Shown: positions 26,105 through 34,976, numbered from the stretch's first letter. The stretch: DNA of 64,000 bases from JBDTSW01 sp963797835 (GCA_963797835.1 CAWCRN010000030.1:201341-265340); one strand, 5' to 3'. The notes: generated from the sequence alone by a model not told the origin. A program made the numbers and translations.

Positions 26105-27802
26105 TCAGGGCAGAATCTTGAACTTCAGCTTGTCGGCGGGCCCCTGGCCGTCGGTCGGCTCGCTCGCGCGGACCCTGAAGATGTGGGACCCGGCCCCCAG
26201 CGGCCCGTACTTCCGCGGCGACGTGCACGGCTTGTAGGCCTTCTGGTCGAGCCTGCACTCGAAGGAGGCGCCCGGCTGGAGCGGGTCCGTCGTGAACCTG
26301 AACCTTGGCTTGCGTCGTTCGCTCTTGGGCTTGGGGCCCTTCGTGATCAGGGCCTCCGGCGGCGGGCAGACCGGGGGGGCGGCCGGCTCGAACTCGTCGG
26401 CGCCGATGTCACGGATCGAGGCGCAGTCGCCGTCGCCGTCGAGTAGGCGGAGGTCGTTGTCGAAGTCGGTGGCTCCCGGCGGCGGCGGGGTCGGATCCCC
26501 GGCGTCGATCATCGGCGAGGCGGCCTGGATGTGGTAGTCGTCGAGCCCGGGGTTGACGAACAGCGGATTGGCCGTGGTCTGAAACTGCTCGCAGCTTCCG
26601 CCGGACGTCGTCGGCCCGCGCGAGAAGCTGATCTCGCAGGTGCCGCTTCCGGACGTGGAGATGCCCTTGTCGCCGATGATCGCCGAGTTGAGCGTCAGCT
26701 CGGTCCCCGAGGCCAGCGCTTCGGCCTCGATCATGCTCGCAGGGTCGTTGGTGTCGACGAGGGTCACATTGGTCGCGGCCACGTCGCCGACGCCCGCTTC
26801 GTCGGCCCCGTCGTCCTCCGTCCGGAGTGCGTTCGCGATGCTGTCGGCCACCAGATCGCCTTTGAGCGTGACCGGCGCCGTGGTGTCCGTGACGTCGATC
26901 CCGAAGCGGTGGTCGAGGACGACGTTGCGGGCCAGTTTCGCACCCAGCTCGCCGTCGGGGAACGGCTCGATGAGGATCCCGTAGACGAAGTCCGAGGGGA
27001 GGGCGAAGAACGGCTCGCGCAGTGTGTTGTCGGTGATCGTCGCCTCGCCGGCCCGGACGTTGATCCCGACCCCGGCGTTGTTCCCGACCCGGGTTCCGAT
27101 GATGCGGTTGCCGCTGACCACCGGAGTCGAGGAGTCGTCTCCGCCAAGCGAAATTCCCTGGACGAGGTCGGAGAACGCGTTGTCCGTGATCTCGGACGGG
27201 CCCGCCACGCCGACGCTCAGCCCCGTCTGGTTCTGTCCGGGGGTCGGGGTGGGGTCGCTGAAGTCGTTGTTGTTCACGACCGAGCCCGAGCCGAAGATCT
27301 GGACGTGCGCCTGCTGGGGGTTGGTGAGGGGCCCGCCCTCGTCGAAGACGTTGCCCTCGATCACCACCGGACGCGACGCCAGCACGGCCCGGAACTCAGA
27401 GCGGATCGTGAGCCCGGAGATCGTGCTGGTCCCGCCGGTCGCGGGATCCGGTACGAAGACCGCGGATGTGTTGCCGCCCCCGGTGCCGTTGTCGATGATC
27501 ACCTCGTGCGGGTCGATCGAGAGCGAGTCGAGCGACTTGCCGGCGGGCAGGAAGACGCTCTCCGCGTAGGTCGTGGGAACGGCCGGGTCGACGATGAAGA
27601 TCGTGTCGTTCGTGCCCGCCTTCGCGGCGGCCCCGTCGACGCCGCTGATCGTCTTGCACGCGGTCGCCGGCGCGGAGCAGGTCGGGTCGCTGTTATCGGG
27701 CCGCGTGGCGTCGACGTAGGTGTCGACGGCGGTTGCCGCAGACGGGAGCGCGAGCAGCGCGCAGAGACCGATGAGCAGCGTGGCGGTGAATCGTGGCGTG
27801 AT
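26105..27802 (-). CDS. Exported right-handed beta-helix protein
   Basis: A frame of 566 codons. It begins with a signal-peptide-like stretch (ATLLIGLCALLALPSAATAV) and then VDTYVDATRPDNSDPTCSAP, the usual start of parallel beta-helix (polymorphic outer membrane protein / pectate-lyase-like) proteins. Repeating rungs follow: SGLTIRSEFRAVLASRPVVI, VSGNRIIGTRVGNNAGVGIN, ITDNTLREPF, ARNVVLDHRFGIDV. The C-terminus (~residues 470-566) is a small beta domain with one CxxxxxAYKPC pair (FECRLDQKAYKPCTSPRKYG), seen in other exported actinobacterial proteins. No ATG, GTG or TTG occurs before the signal peptide; the first plausible codon is an ATC at 27802 two bases after AGGGGG, so the start is uncertain. 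Function unknown, probably cell-surface. Confidence 0.7.
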   Translation of the reverse strand: MTPRFTATLLIGLCALLALPSAATAVDTYVDATRPDNSDPTCSAPATACKTISGVDGAAAKAGTNDTIFIVDPAVPTTYAESVFLPAGKSLDSLSIDPHEVIIDNGTGGGNTSAVFVPDPATGGTSTISGLTIRSEFRAVLASRPVVIEGNVFDEGGPLTNPQQAHVQIFGSGSVVNNNDFSDPTPTPGQNQTGLSVGVAGPSEITDNAFSDLVQGISLGGDDSSTPVVSGNRIIGTRVGNNAGVGINVRAGEATITDNTLREPFFALPSDFVYGILIEPFPDGELGAKLARNVVLDHRFGIDVTDTTAPVTLKGDLVADSIANALRTEDDGADEAGVGDVAATNVTLVDTNDPASMIEAEALASGTELTLNSAIIGDKGISTSGSGTCEISFSRGPTTSGGSCEQFQTTANPLFVNPGLDDYHIQAASPMIDAGDPTPPPPGATDFDNDLRLLDGDGDCASIRDIGADEFEPAAPPVCPPPEALITKGPKPKSERRKPRFRFTTDPLQPGASFECRLDQKAYKPCTSPRKYGPLGAGSHIFRVRASEPTDGQGPADKLKFKILP

Positions 27803-27859
27803 ATCCCCCTGCGGTTGCGACGATACTCCCGTTCCCGCCCTGGCGGGGGGACGCCGGCG

Positions 27860-28454
27860 CTACTGCTGCGGGGGCCGGGGCTGCTGCTCGGTCGGCGCCG
27901 CCGGGGGCGGGGCCGACGGCTGGGGTGGCGGGGCCTGCTGCTGCGGCGGGGGCTGCCTGCGGGGCAGCGACGGGCTCGCCGAGGGCGTTGGTGCCGACAT
28001 GGTGCGTCGCCTCGTCGACCTTGTGCACAACCTCTGCCGGCTCCGCCACGCCGGCGAACACGAAGTTGTAGTCGTCGCCGGCCGCGGTGTCGAAGTCGAC
28101 GTCGCCGATCTGCAGGATGCGCTGGAGCACGCCCTGCTGAAAGTTCACGTTCTGGACGCGCTCGAGGCGGGTCTCCTGGATCGTTCGGGAGACGATGCCG
28201 CGCTTGATGTGGAGGCGGCGGTCGGTGATCGTGTAGTTGGTCGCGACGCGCTTGATGAAGCCGATCAGGATCGTCAGCGAGACGCCCACGATCGCGAGCA
28301 GCGTGGTGGTGCCGGTCTCGTCGGTGATGAACTGGAAGACCGCGCAGATCACCGCGGTCAGCAGGATGCCCTTCACGTAGAAGTCGAGGATGGCCCGCCA
28401 CGACGGGTGCCCCTCGTAGATCACCCGTTCCCCAGGCTGCAGCTTCGGTGCCAT
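27860..28454 (-). CDS. PH-domain (bPH2-like) membrane protein
   Basis: Residues 1-20 (KLQPGERVIYEGHPSWRAIL) and the two membrane segments (ILLTAVICAVFQFI, TTLLAIVGVSLTILIGFI) precede a bacterial PH domain: NYTITDRRLHIKRGIVSRTI and ETRLERVQNVNFQQGVLQRI with GDVDFDTAAGDDYNFVFAGV. A surplus base near 27955 moves the frame into a Pro/Gln-rich tail (PQQQAPPPQPSAPPP) ending at TAG 27860; without that change the frame runs on to 27693 with poorer composition. The family is common but its role is unknown. It is followed by the beta-helix gene on the same strand. Confidence 0.75.
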
Positions 28455-28510
28455 CGGCGGGCGGGATCGTATCCCGTTTCGAGGCGTCGGTGAGCATCCG
28501 CCCGGGCGCC

Positions 28511-28516
28511 TAGCCT
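28511..28516 (+). promoter_or_regulatory. -10 element of priA
   Basis: TAGCCT ends 7 bases before the priA ATG; no Shine-Dalgarno is present. Confidence 0.45.
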
Positions 28517-28523
28517 CAGGTCG

Positions 28524-30692
28524 ATGGCGATTGCGAGGGTCGAGCCGCTGACGACCGCCCGTGCCCTGCGCGGGCCGTTCGACTACCTGCTGCCCGAGCG
28601 CCTCGGGGAGGTCGGCGTGGGGAGCGTGCTACTCGTCCCGTTCGGTCCCCGCCGGCTGCTGGGCGTGGTGGTCGATGTCGCCGAATCCAGCGAGCTCGAC
28701 CCCGGCCGGCTCGTGGAGCCGGTCCGCGCGATCGCTGCCGGGGTGACGCCCGAGCTTGTCCACCTGGGCCTCTGGGTGGCGCGCGAGTACTGCTCCACCC
28801 CGGCGCGCGGCCTGGAGCTGGTCCTCCCGCCGGGCACGGTCTCAAGTGGGCGAGCGCCGGGGCCGAAGCTCGAGCTTCGGGCGGAGATAACGCCGGCCGG
28901 CGGCGCGGCACTCGACGGTGCCGTGCGGCTCGGCCCGCGCCAGCGTGAGGTCCTGGCCGCCCTCGACGCCGAAGGGCGTGAGGTGGCGATCGGCCGGCTG
29001 GGGGTGGATCGCCCGGCCATGCGCCGGCTCGAGCGGCGGGGGTTCGTCGCGCTGCGGGAGGTGGAGGTGCGCCGCCGCCCGGAACTCCCGGTAGTCGGCG
29101 CGCGCTCGGGCCCCGTGGAGCTGAATCCCGACCAGCGGCGAGCCGTCGACGCGATCGTCGTCGGGCTCGACGGCGCCGGGGGCGAGCTGCTCCTCCACGG
29201 CGTGACCGGCTCCGGAAAGACCGAGGTCTACCTGGCGGCGGCCGAGGCCGCGCTCGAGCGCGGCCGCGGCGTGATCGTCCTCGTCCCCGAGATCGCGTTG
29301 ACGCCGCAGACCCTGGCCCGCTTCCGAGCCCGGCTCGGCGAGCGGGTGGCGCTGCTCCATTCCCGGCTCCGCCCCGGCGAGCGCCGGGACGAGTGGCGGC
29401 GGCTGCGCGCCGGGCGCGCCAGGGTCGCGGTGGGGCCGCGATCGGCCGTCTTCGCCCCGGTCGAGGGCCTCGGCCTGGTGGTGATCGACGAGGAGCACGA
29501 GGGCTCCTACAAGCAGGACGGCGACCCGCGCTACGACGCCAGGGACGTGGCCCGCCATCGCGCCGCCGAGGCTCGGGCCGTTCTGGTGGCGGGGACGGCA
29601 ACCCCGCGGCCCGAGAGCTGGGACGCGCTCCGGCGGCTGGCGTTGCCGAACCGGGTAGACGGCAGCTCGCTACCGGAGGTCGAGGTGCTCGACATGCGAG
29701 CGCGCACGGGCGGCGCGGGGCCACTGCACGAGCGCACGCGCGAGGCCCTGGCAGCCGTTGCGGGCGCCGGCGGGAAGGCGATCGTGCTCGTCAACCGCCG
29801 CGGCTGGGCTCCGTTCCTCGACTGCCGCTCCTGCGGCCATGCCTTCGAGTGCCCGCGTTGCGATGTCTCTCTGGTCGTCCACTCCGCGGACCTTCGCTGC
29901 CATCACTGCGGGCACCGCGAGCCGGTCCCCGAGGCCTGCGCCGAGTGCGGCTCCGTGACGCTGGCGCGGCACGGCGCGGGCAGCGAGCAGGCCGAGCGGA
30001 TCGTCGCCGAGCTGGTCGCCCCGCTCCCGGTCTTTCGCCTGGACTCCGACACCGCCGCCGGCGCGGGCGCCCACGCCGAGATCCTGGCCCGCTTCGACCG
30101 GGCCGACGCCGGCGTCCTGCTCGGCACCCAGATGGTCGCCAAGGGGCACGACTTCCCCGACGTGACGCTGGGGGTGGTGCTCGACGCCGACGCCACGCTG
30201 CGCTTCCCCGACTTCCGTGCCGAGGAGCGCACGTTCTCGCTGATCGCCCAGCTTGCGGGCCGAAGCGGGCGCGGCTCGGCCGCGGGCCGGGTGCTGGTCC
30301 AGACGCTCGCCCCCGATGCGGAGGCGATCCGGTTCGCGGCGCGCCACGACGCGGCCGGCTTCCTCGAGGGCGAGTTGGCCCGGCGCGCGGCGCTGCTCTA
30401 CCCGCCGTTCGCCCACCTCGTCCGCGTCGAGCTGGCCTGCGAGGACGAGGCCGCGGCTCAGGCCGGCGCCGAGCGCCTGGCCGCGGTGCTGGCGCCGCTC
30501 CTTCCAGATGGCGCGCGGCTGCTCGGCCCGGCGCCTCGGTTTCGCCTTCGCGGCCGTCACCGGCGCCAGTTGCTGGTCAAGGCGTCCGAGCGGCCACCGG
30601 CGGTGGCGGCCGTGCGCGACGCGGTCGAGGAGGCCGCGCGCGACCTCAACTCCAGCGGGGTCTCCGTGAGCGTCGACCCCGATCCCAGCTAG
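28524..30692 (+). CDS. priA: Primosomal protein N' (replication restart helicase PriA)
   Basis: 722 residues. The N-terminal 3'-DNA-binding domain (ARALRGPFDYLLPE, VGSVLLVPFGPRRLLGVVVD) is followed by helicase motifs: Walker A HGVTGSGKTEVYLAA, PEIALTPQTLARFRARLGER, DEEHEGSYKQDGDPRYDARD and AGTATPRPESW. The zinc domain has the eight cysteines in CRSCGHAFECPRCDVSL, CHHCGHREPVPEACAECG. Motifs V/VI are GTQMVAKGHDFPDVTLGVVL and QLAGRSGRG. All four helicase signatures are intact, unlike mycobacterial PriA, which lacks several. It is monocistronic with terminator-like structure after it. Confidence 0.93.
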   Translation: MAIARVEPLTTARALRGPFDYLLPERLGEVGVGSVLLVPFGPRRLLGVVVDVAESSELDPGRLVEPVRAIAAGVTPELVHLGLWVAREYCSTPARGLELVLPPGTVSSGRAPGPKLELRAEITPAGGAALDGAVRLGPRQREVLAALDAEGREVAIGRLGVDRPAMRRLERRGFVALREVEVRRRPELPVVGARSGPVELNPDQRRAVDAIVVGLDGAGGELLLHGVTGSGKTEVYLAAAEAALERGRGVIVLVPEIALTPQTLARFRARLGERVALLHSRLRPGERRDEWRRLRAGRARVAVGPRSAVFAPVEGLGLVVIDEEHEGSYKQDGDPRYDARDVARHRAAEARAVLVAGTATPRPESWDALRRLALPNRVDGSSLPEVEVLDMRARTGGAGPLHERTREALAAVAGAGGKAIVLVNRRGWAPFLDCRSCGHAFECPRCDVSLVVHSADLRCHHCGHREPVPEACAECGSVTLARHGAGSEQAERIVAELVAPLPVFRLDSDTAAGAGAHAEILARFDRADAGVLLGTQMVAKGHDFPDVTLGVVLDADATLRFPDFRAEERTFSLIAQLAGRSGRGSAAGRVLVQTLAPDAEAIRFAARHDAAGFLEGELARRAALLYPPFAHLVRVELACEDEAAAQAGAERLAAVLAPLLPDGARLLGPAPRFRLRGRHRRQLLVKASERPPAVAAVRDAVEEAARDLNSSGVSVSVDPDPS

Positions 30693-30719
30693 CCCGGCGC
30701 GATACCGGTCCAGACCCGG

Positions 30720-30736
30720 GCGCAGCGCCGCTGCGC
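30720..30736 (+). terminator. Hairpin after priA
   Basis: GCGCAGC (30720-30726) and GCTGCGC (30730-30736) form a perfect 7-bp stem with a 3-base loop, 28 bases after the priA stop. There is no T run, so this is a possible U-less terminator only. Confidence 0.4.
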
Positions 30737-30785
30737 GGCCCGCGATCGGGCATCGAGGGAGGGCAATCCGGCGGCGAAGCACGGG

Positions 30786-30828
30786 GATGGCCGAGAAACC
30801 TCCGAACAGCGAGCGAATCTCGGCCATC
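30786..30828 (+). repeat. 11-bp inverted repeat in the priA-def gap
   Basis: GATGGCCGAGA (30786-30796) and TCTCGGCCATC (30818-30828) are perfect complements around a 21-base loop. The gap 30693-30957 (265 bases) otherwise holds the priA hairpin and the def -10 element and no gene I can support. It could be an RNA stem or a protein site; unknown. Confidence 0.5.
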
Positions 30829-30943
30829 GGTGGCCGTCAGGCCGGCGGCGACTTTGGCCGCCAACGCCCCCCTCAGTGCCAGGAACCCTGCACCCCGCTG
30901 GAGCCACGCGCCCGCGGAGACCGACCACGCCTGAGCCCGCCTC

Positions 30944-30949
30944 TAGACT
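30944..30949 (+). promoter_or_regulatory. -10 element of def
   Basis: TAGACT ends 8 bases before the def ATG. Confidence 0.45.
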
Positions 30950-30957
30950 CGCCTCAG

Positions 30958-31602
30958 ATGGCTGAGACGGTTCGAATCGAGGAGGCCCCGGCCGACGAGG
31001 AGGAGCGCTCGGAGCGCGACCTCGAACTGACCGAGGAGGAGCGACGGCGCCGGGCGGAGGCGCTGGCGCAGGTCCGGACGTTCGGCGACCCCGTCCTGAA
31101 GGCCCGTGGCTCTGATGTCACCGAGTTCGGCCCGGAGCTCGAACAGGAGGCCGAGCGGATGGTCGCGATCATGCGCGACGCGATCGGCGTGGGCCTCGCG
31201 GCAACGCAGCTCGGCGTGATGCGGCGGCTGCTCGTCTTCCAGGCAGGGGCGGACGCGACCCCGACGGCCGTGGTCAACCCCGAGGTCGAGTGGCTCTCCG
31301 ACGAGACGGTGACGACGGAAGAGGGATGCCTCAGCCTCCCTGGAATCTCCGTCGATGTCGAGCGGCCCCTCTTCACCAGGGTGCGGGGGCTCGACGTCCA
31401 CGGCGAGCCGCTGAGCCTGGAGGCCGCCGGGCTCGAGGCACGGGTGCTCCAGCACGAGGTCGATCACCTGAACGGCGTGCTCATCATCGACCGCACCGTG
31501 CGCGAGCAGCGCAAGGGAGCGCTGCGAGCGCTGCGCGAGGGCGGCTCGTATGCGCCGCCCACCCCCGAGGACGAGCTCGACCCCCCCGACGACGAGGGCT
31601 GA
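30958..31602 (+). CDS. def: Peptide deformylase
   Basis: Removes the N-formyl group from new proteins; metal-dependent. The three motifs are intact: GVGLAATQLG (GxGxAAxQ), EGCLSLPG (EGCLS) and HEVDHLNGVL (HExDH). The catalytic domain spans about residues 45-190. Before it lies an unusual ~40-residue, highly charged extension (EEAPADEEERSERDLELTEE), and after it an acidic tail rich in Pro/Asp/Glu. The ATG chosen lies right behind a -10 element; starting further upstream would add an unlikely leader. fmt follows after 4 bases, so formylation and deformylation enzymes are co-expressed. Confidence 0.93.
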   Translation: MAETVRIEEAPADEEERSERDLELTEEERRRRAEALAQVRTFGDPVLKARGSDVTEFGPELEQEAERMVAIMRDAIGVGLAATQLGVMRRLLVFQAGADATPTAVVNPEVEWLSDETVTTEEGCLSLPGISVDVERPLFTRVRGLDVHGEPLSLEAAGLEARVLQHEVDHLNGVLIIDRTVREQRKGALRALREGGSYAPPTPEDELDPPDDEG

Positions 31603-31606
31603 GCCG

Positions 31607-32524
31607 GTGCCACAGCGCACCGTCTTCCTGGGCACCTCGGGGTTTGCCGCCACTGTGCTGCGCGCGCTGGCTGCGACGCCGCACCGTCCCGCGCTCGTGG
31701 TCACGCCGCCGGACCGCCGGCAGGGCAGGGGCCGGAGGATGCACTCGCCACCGGCCGCGGACGCAGCCCGCGAGCTGGACATCGAGGTGCTCCAGGCCGA
31801 GGACGTCAACCGGCCCGAGGCGGTCGAGCGGATCAACGCGACGGCCCCCGACGTGGGGGTGGTCGCCGCCTTCGGGCAGATCATCCGCGAGCCGCTGCTT
31901 CATGAGCCCGAGATGCTGAACGTGCACCCGTCGTTGCTGCCGCGGTGGCGCGGCGCCGCGCCGATCGAGCGCGCGCTGATGGCGGGCGACGAGGAGACGG
32001 GGGTCACGATCATGCGCCTGACCGAGGGCCTCGACTCGGGGCCCGTAGCGGTGCAGGCGCCGATGGCCGTCGAGCCCGCGGACGACCACGGCTCGCTCGA
32101 GGGCCGCCTGGCGGCTCTCGGCGGCGAGCTGCTGGCGAGGGCGCTCGACCTGCGGGAGACCGGCGAGCTCACGCTCACCGACCAGGACGACGAGCTCGCG
32201 ACCTACGCCGAGAAGATCGCTCCCGAGGAGCGGCGGCTCGACCCGGCCCGCCGGGCCGGGGACCTCGAGCGCGTCGTTCGGGCGCTGAGCCCGCACATGT
32301 GCGCCTATGTACAGCTCGACGGCGACGCCCGCCTCGGGGTGCGCCAGGCGGCCGCCGTGCCGGGGGAGCTGGAGCCGGGACGCTTCGGGGCGGAGGGGGA
32401 CCGGTTGCTTCTGGGGACCACGGACGGGGCGCTCGACCTCGCCCTGGTCCAGCCTCCGGGTGGGCGCCCGATGCCCGCCGACGCCTACCTGCGCGGCCAT
32501 GGCCCGCCCGAGCGGGCCCTCTAG
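31607..32524 (+). CDS. fmt: Methionyl-tRNA formyltransferase
   Basis: Transfers a formyl group from 10-formyl-THF to initiator Met-tRNA (305 residues). The N-terminal Rossmann-like domain has TVFLGTSGFAATVLRALAAT, LVVTPPDRRQGRGRRM, PDVGVVAAFGQIIREPLLHE and the catalytic N-H-D set in MLNVHPSLLPRWRGAAPIER and GVTIMRLTEGLDSGPV. The C-terminal domain begins near TYAEKIAPEERRLDPARRAG. The GTG start follows def by 4 bases. The next gene, rsmB, begins inside its last 26 bases. Confidence 0.93.
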   Translation: MPQRTVFLGTSGFAATVLRALAATPHRPALVVTPPDRRQGRGRRMHSPPAADAARELDIEVLQAEDVNRPEAVERINATAPDVGVVAAFGQIIREPLLHEPEMLNVHPSLLPRWRGAAPIERALMAGDEETGVTIMRLTEGLDSGPVAVQAPMAVEPADDHGSLEGRLAALGGELLARALDLRETGELTLTDQDDELATYAEKIAPEERRLDPARRAGDLERVVRALSPHMCAYVQLDGDARLGVRQAAAVPGELEPGRFGAEGDRLLLGTTDGALDLALVQPPGGRPMPADAYLRGHGPPERAL

Positions 32525-33908
32525 ACCGGCCTCGGGGGTGACCCCGTCGCGCCGCGCCGCCTTCGAGGTCCTGCGGCGCACGTTCGAGCACGACGCCTGG
32601 GCCGACCGCGCCTTCCGCTCCGCCGCCGAGCGCCACGGCCTCGACGGACGGGATCGAGCCTTCGCCCAGCGGCTTGCCTACGGCGCGGTCCAGCGCCGGG
32701 GTACGAGCGACCACCTCGCCGCGGCCCTCGCCGGCAGGCCGACCGACAGGCTGGACGCGCCCGTCCTGGCGGCTCTCCGCCTCGGCCTCTACGAGCTCCT
32801 GTTCTCCGGCGCGAGTGCCGATCACGCCGCGGTGGACGAGGCCGTGGAGCTCACGAAGGGAGGCGACGCCCAGGGGGCGCGCCGCCGCGGGGCGGCGAAC
32901 CTCGTGAACGCGGTGCTGCGCCGGGCCGCACGCGAGCGCTCCACCCTCCTCGCCGGGCTGGACGACACCACGCCGGAGGGGGCCGCGATCGCACATTCCT
33001 ACCCACCCTGGATCGCCGGGCGGCTCTGGGAGGAGCTGGGGGCCGAGGCGGCCCGGTCGCTGATGGCGGCGATGAACGAGCCCGCCGAGCGGGCGCTTCG
33101 GGTCAACACCCTGCGGGCCGGGCGCGATGAGCTTCTGATGAAGCTCTCCGAGGCGGGGGAGAGCCTGGCCCTGCCAGACGCAGCCGAGTCCCTGCTGGCG
33201 CCGCCCGAGGCGCTCGTCGTCCGCGGTCCGTGGGGGGAGGAGCTGCGCGCGCGGGTGGAGGGAGGTGACGTCGTCGCCCAGGCCCGTGCGTCGCAGGCCG
33301 TGGTCGGCGTACTCGACCCACAGCCGGGGGAGCGGGTCCTCGATCTGTGCGCCGGCCCCGGCGTCAAGTCGACTGCGATCGCGGCCCGGATCCGCAACGA
33401 AGGGGAGGTGCACGCCGTGGAGCTCGACCCCGGCAGGGCCTCGCAGATCGCCGAGCTGGCGCAGCGCGTGGACGCGAGGTCGGTTCGTCCCGAGGTCGCC
33501 GACGCGGCCGACGCCGACCTGGGGGAGGGCTACGATCGGGTTCTGGTGGATCCGCCCTGCACCGACCTCGGGGCGCTGGCTTCGCGCCCGGACGCGCGCT
33601 GGCGCAAGACGGCCGACCAGGCCGCCCGTCTCGCGGCGCTCCAGGCCAGCGTCCTCGCGCGCGGCGCCCGCGCCCTGCGGCCCGGCGGCACCCTCGTCTA
33701 CTCCACCTGCACCATCTCGGAGGCCGAGAACGAGGAGGTCGTAGCGCAGGTGCTCGCACGGGACCAGTCCCTGACCGCCGACGACCTCGGAGCCGAGCAC
33801 CCGGGCCTGGCATCCCCGCACGACCCACGCTTCCTCCAGACCCGCCCGGATCGCGACGGCACCGACGGGTTCTTCATCGCGCGCCTGCGAAGGGAAGGCG
33901 TTGGATGA
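32499..33908 (+). CDS. rsmB: 16S rRNA (cytosine-967-C5)-methyltransferase RsmB
   Basis: 470 residues. The N-terminal ~140 residues are a NusB-like helical RNA-binding domain (RRAAFEVLRRTFEHDAWADR, LDGRDRAFAQRLAYGAVQRR). The catalytic part is a RsmB/Nop2 methyltransferase: SAM loop VLDLCAGPGVKSTAIAARIR, motif IV DPPCTDLG with the release cysteine, and the nucleophile cysteine in TLVYSTCTISEAENEEV. The ATG at 32499 overlaps fmt; a GTG at 32538 is an alternative. The frame is intact. Def-Fmt-RsmB is a common bacterial trio. Confidence 0.92.
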   Translation: MARPSGPSRPASGVTPSRRAAFEVLRRTFEHDAWADRAFRSAAERHGLDGRDRAFAQRLAYGAVQRRGTSDHLAAALAGRPTDRLDAPVLAALRLGLYELLFSGASADHAAVDEAVELTKGGDAQGARRRGAANLVNAVLRRAARERSTLLAGLDDTTPEGAAIAHSYPPWIAGRLWEELGAEAARSLMAAMNEPAERALRVNTLRAGRDELLMKLSEAGESLALPDAAESLLAPPEALVVRGPWGEELRARVEGGDVVAQARASQAVVGVLDPQPGERVLDLCAGPGVKSTAIAARIRNEGEVHAVELDPGRASQIAELAQRVDARSVRPEVADAADADLGEGYDRVLVDPPCTDLGALASRPDARWRKTADQAARLAALQASVLARGARALRPGGTLVYSTCTISEAENEEVVAQVLARDQSLTADDLGAEHPGLASPHDPRFLQTRPDRDGTDGFFIARLRREGVG

Positions 33909-33910
33909 GG

Positions 33911-33952
33911 TGCTTTAGCGCCGAAAGCAGCATGTCAGGCGGCGAAGCCGCC
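33911..33952 (+). repeat. Two small hairpins between rsmB and the zinc-ribbon gene
   Basis: TGCTTT (33911-33916) pairs with AAAGCA (33924-33929), and GGCGGC (33938-33943) pairs with GCCGCC (33947-33952) around GAA. They sit just before the AGGAGG of the next gene and could stabilise mRNA ends or attenuate read-through. Confidence 0.35.
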
Positions 33953-33966
33953 GCAGGAGGTTGGTA

Positions 33967-34200
33967 GTGACACAGCGATCGGAGCAGACCCTGCCCCGGC
34001 CGGGCTGCCCGGGCTGCGGCGAGCCGTGGCTGAGACCCACCCAGCTCCCGGGCCGCTACCGCTGCGTCTTCTGCCTTCGCCGCTACGAGCTGGTGTCACA
34101 GTGCCGCAACTGCGGCGAGCACCAGACGATCGTGCGGATGAGCGCCGACGAGGACCTCCTCTGCCAGCATTGCGGGGAGTCCATGCTGGTACCGGTGTAG
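33967..34200 (+). CDS. Small double zinc-ribbon protein
   Basis: 77 residues with four CxxC knuckles: CPGC, CVFC, CRNC and CQHC, spaced as two zinc ribbons. The GTG start at 33967 is fixed by a perfect AGGAGG at 33955-33960. There is no catalytic domain, so an RNA/protein adaptor role is likely but unproven. It lies between rsmB and rpe on the same strand, 12 bases before rpe, and is probably in their operon. Confidence 0.75.
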   Translation: MTQRSEQTLPRPGCPGCGEPWLRPTQLPGRYRCVFCLRRYELVSQCRNCGEHQTIVRMSADEDLLCQHCGESMLVPV

Positions 34201-34212
34201 GAGAGGACCCGG

Positions 34213-34924
34213 ATGGAAGCGCTCAGAGCCGCCGACAGCCCCTCGCCGCGCGATCTGTTCGCCGGCCGCCGCGTGGCGCCGTCGATCCTGTCGGCGGACT
34301 TCTCGCGCCTGGGCGAGCAGGTCGCCGAGGTGATGGCTGCTGGGCGCCAGGGTGATCCACGTGGACGTCATGGACGGCCACTTCGTCCCCCCGATCACGA
34401 TGGGCCCCCTGGTCGCCTCCTCGATCGCCGACCAGGTGCACGATGCGGAAGGCGCGCTCGACGTTCACCTGATGATCGAGCGGCCGGCCGCCCAGCTGGC
34501 CGAATTCGCGAAGGCGGGCGCGGACTGCATCACGATCCACCAGGAGACGGACCCGCACGCCCACCGGACGCTGGCGGCGATCCGCGAGGCCGGGTGCCTG
34601 GCCGGGCTCGCGCTCAACCCCGGGACGCCGGCGGAGGCGGTGACGGCGCTTCGCGATTCGGCCGACCTGCTCCTTTGCATGAGCGTCAACCCGGGGTGGG
34701 GAGGACAGGCCTTCATCGCCGGCACGCCCGCCAAGGTCGAGCGGATGCGGGGCCTCGTGTCCGATGAGGTGGCGATCGAGGTCGACGGCGGGATCGACGC
34801 GGACACGGTGAGCTCCGTCGCCGAGGCCGGGGCCGGCCTGTTCGTGGCCGGATCGGCGATCTTCTCCCAGGACGACCCTGGCGCCGCCTACGAGGGGATC
34901 GCAGCAGCCGCCGCGGCCGACTGA
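34213..34924 (+). CDS. rpe: Ribulose-phosphate 3-epimerase
   Basis: Interconverts ribulose 5-phosphate and xylulose 5-phosphate in the pentose phosphate pathway, so it supplies the riboflavin precursor ribulose 5-phosphate. The TIM barrel shows VAPSILSADFSRLGEQVAEV, VIHVDVMDGHFVPPITMGPL (metal Asp), LDVHLMIERPAAQLAEFAKA, MSVNPGWGGQAFIAGTPAKV and IEVDGGIDADTV. One surplus G near 34344 shifts the frame (EVMAA, then GARVIHVDVMDG). The first ~20 residues before VAPSIL are an extension. Confidence 0.92.
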
Positions 34925-34945
34925 GCTCGCGGCGCGAGCTACAAT
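34924..34945 (+). promoter_or_regulatory. Hairpin and -10 element ahead of the riboflavin operon
   Basis: AGCTCGC (34924-34930) pairs with GCGAGCT (34934-34940) directly after the rpe stop, a possible terminator. TACAAT (34940-34945) overlaps its end and is one of the best -10 matches in the window; transcription from it would start near 34952, giving ribD a ~36-base leader, unlike the leaderless genes elsewhere. Confidence 0.5.
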
Positions 34946-34958
34946 CGCCACAGGTTCT

Positions 34959-34976
34959 TGACTGACTAGTCAATCA
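34959..34976 (+). promoter_or_regulatory. Symmetric operator-like site in the ribD leader
   Basis: TGACTGACTAGTCAATCA is an 18-bp inverted repeat (TGACTGACT against TGATTGACT, one mismatch). Such an AT-rich, centred palindrome stands out in this genome and looks like a TetR-family dimer site. It lies just downstream of TACAAT and touches the Shine-Dalgarno CAGGAGG (34975-34981). No regulator gene is adjacent. Confidence 0.55.

Noticed and set aside
26531..28207. 558-codon plus-strand frame opposite the beta-helix gene
   Set aside because: The minus strand shows a signal peptide and beta-helix repeats; the plus frame is a shadow.
32175..33821. 548-codon open frame opposite rsmB/fmt
   Set aside because: Shadow of the sense genes in a very GC-rich sequence; composition is Arg/Gly/Pro-rich without motifs.
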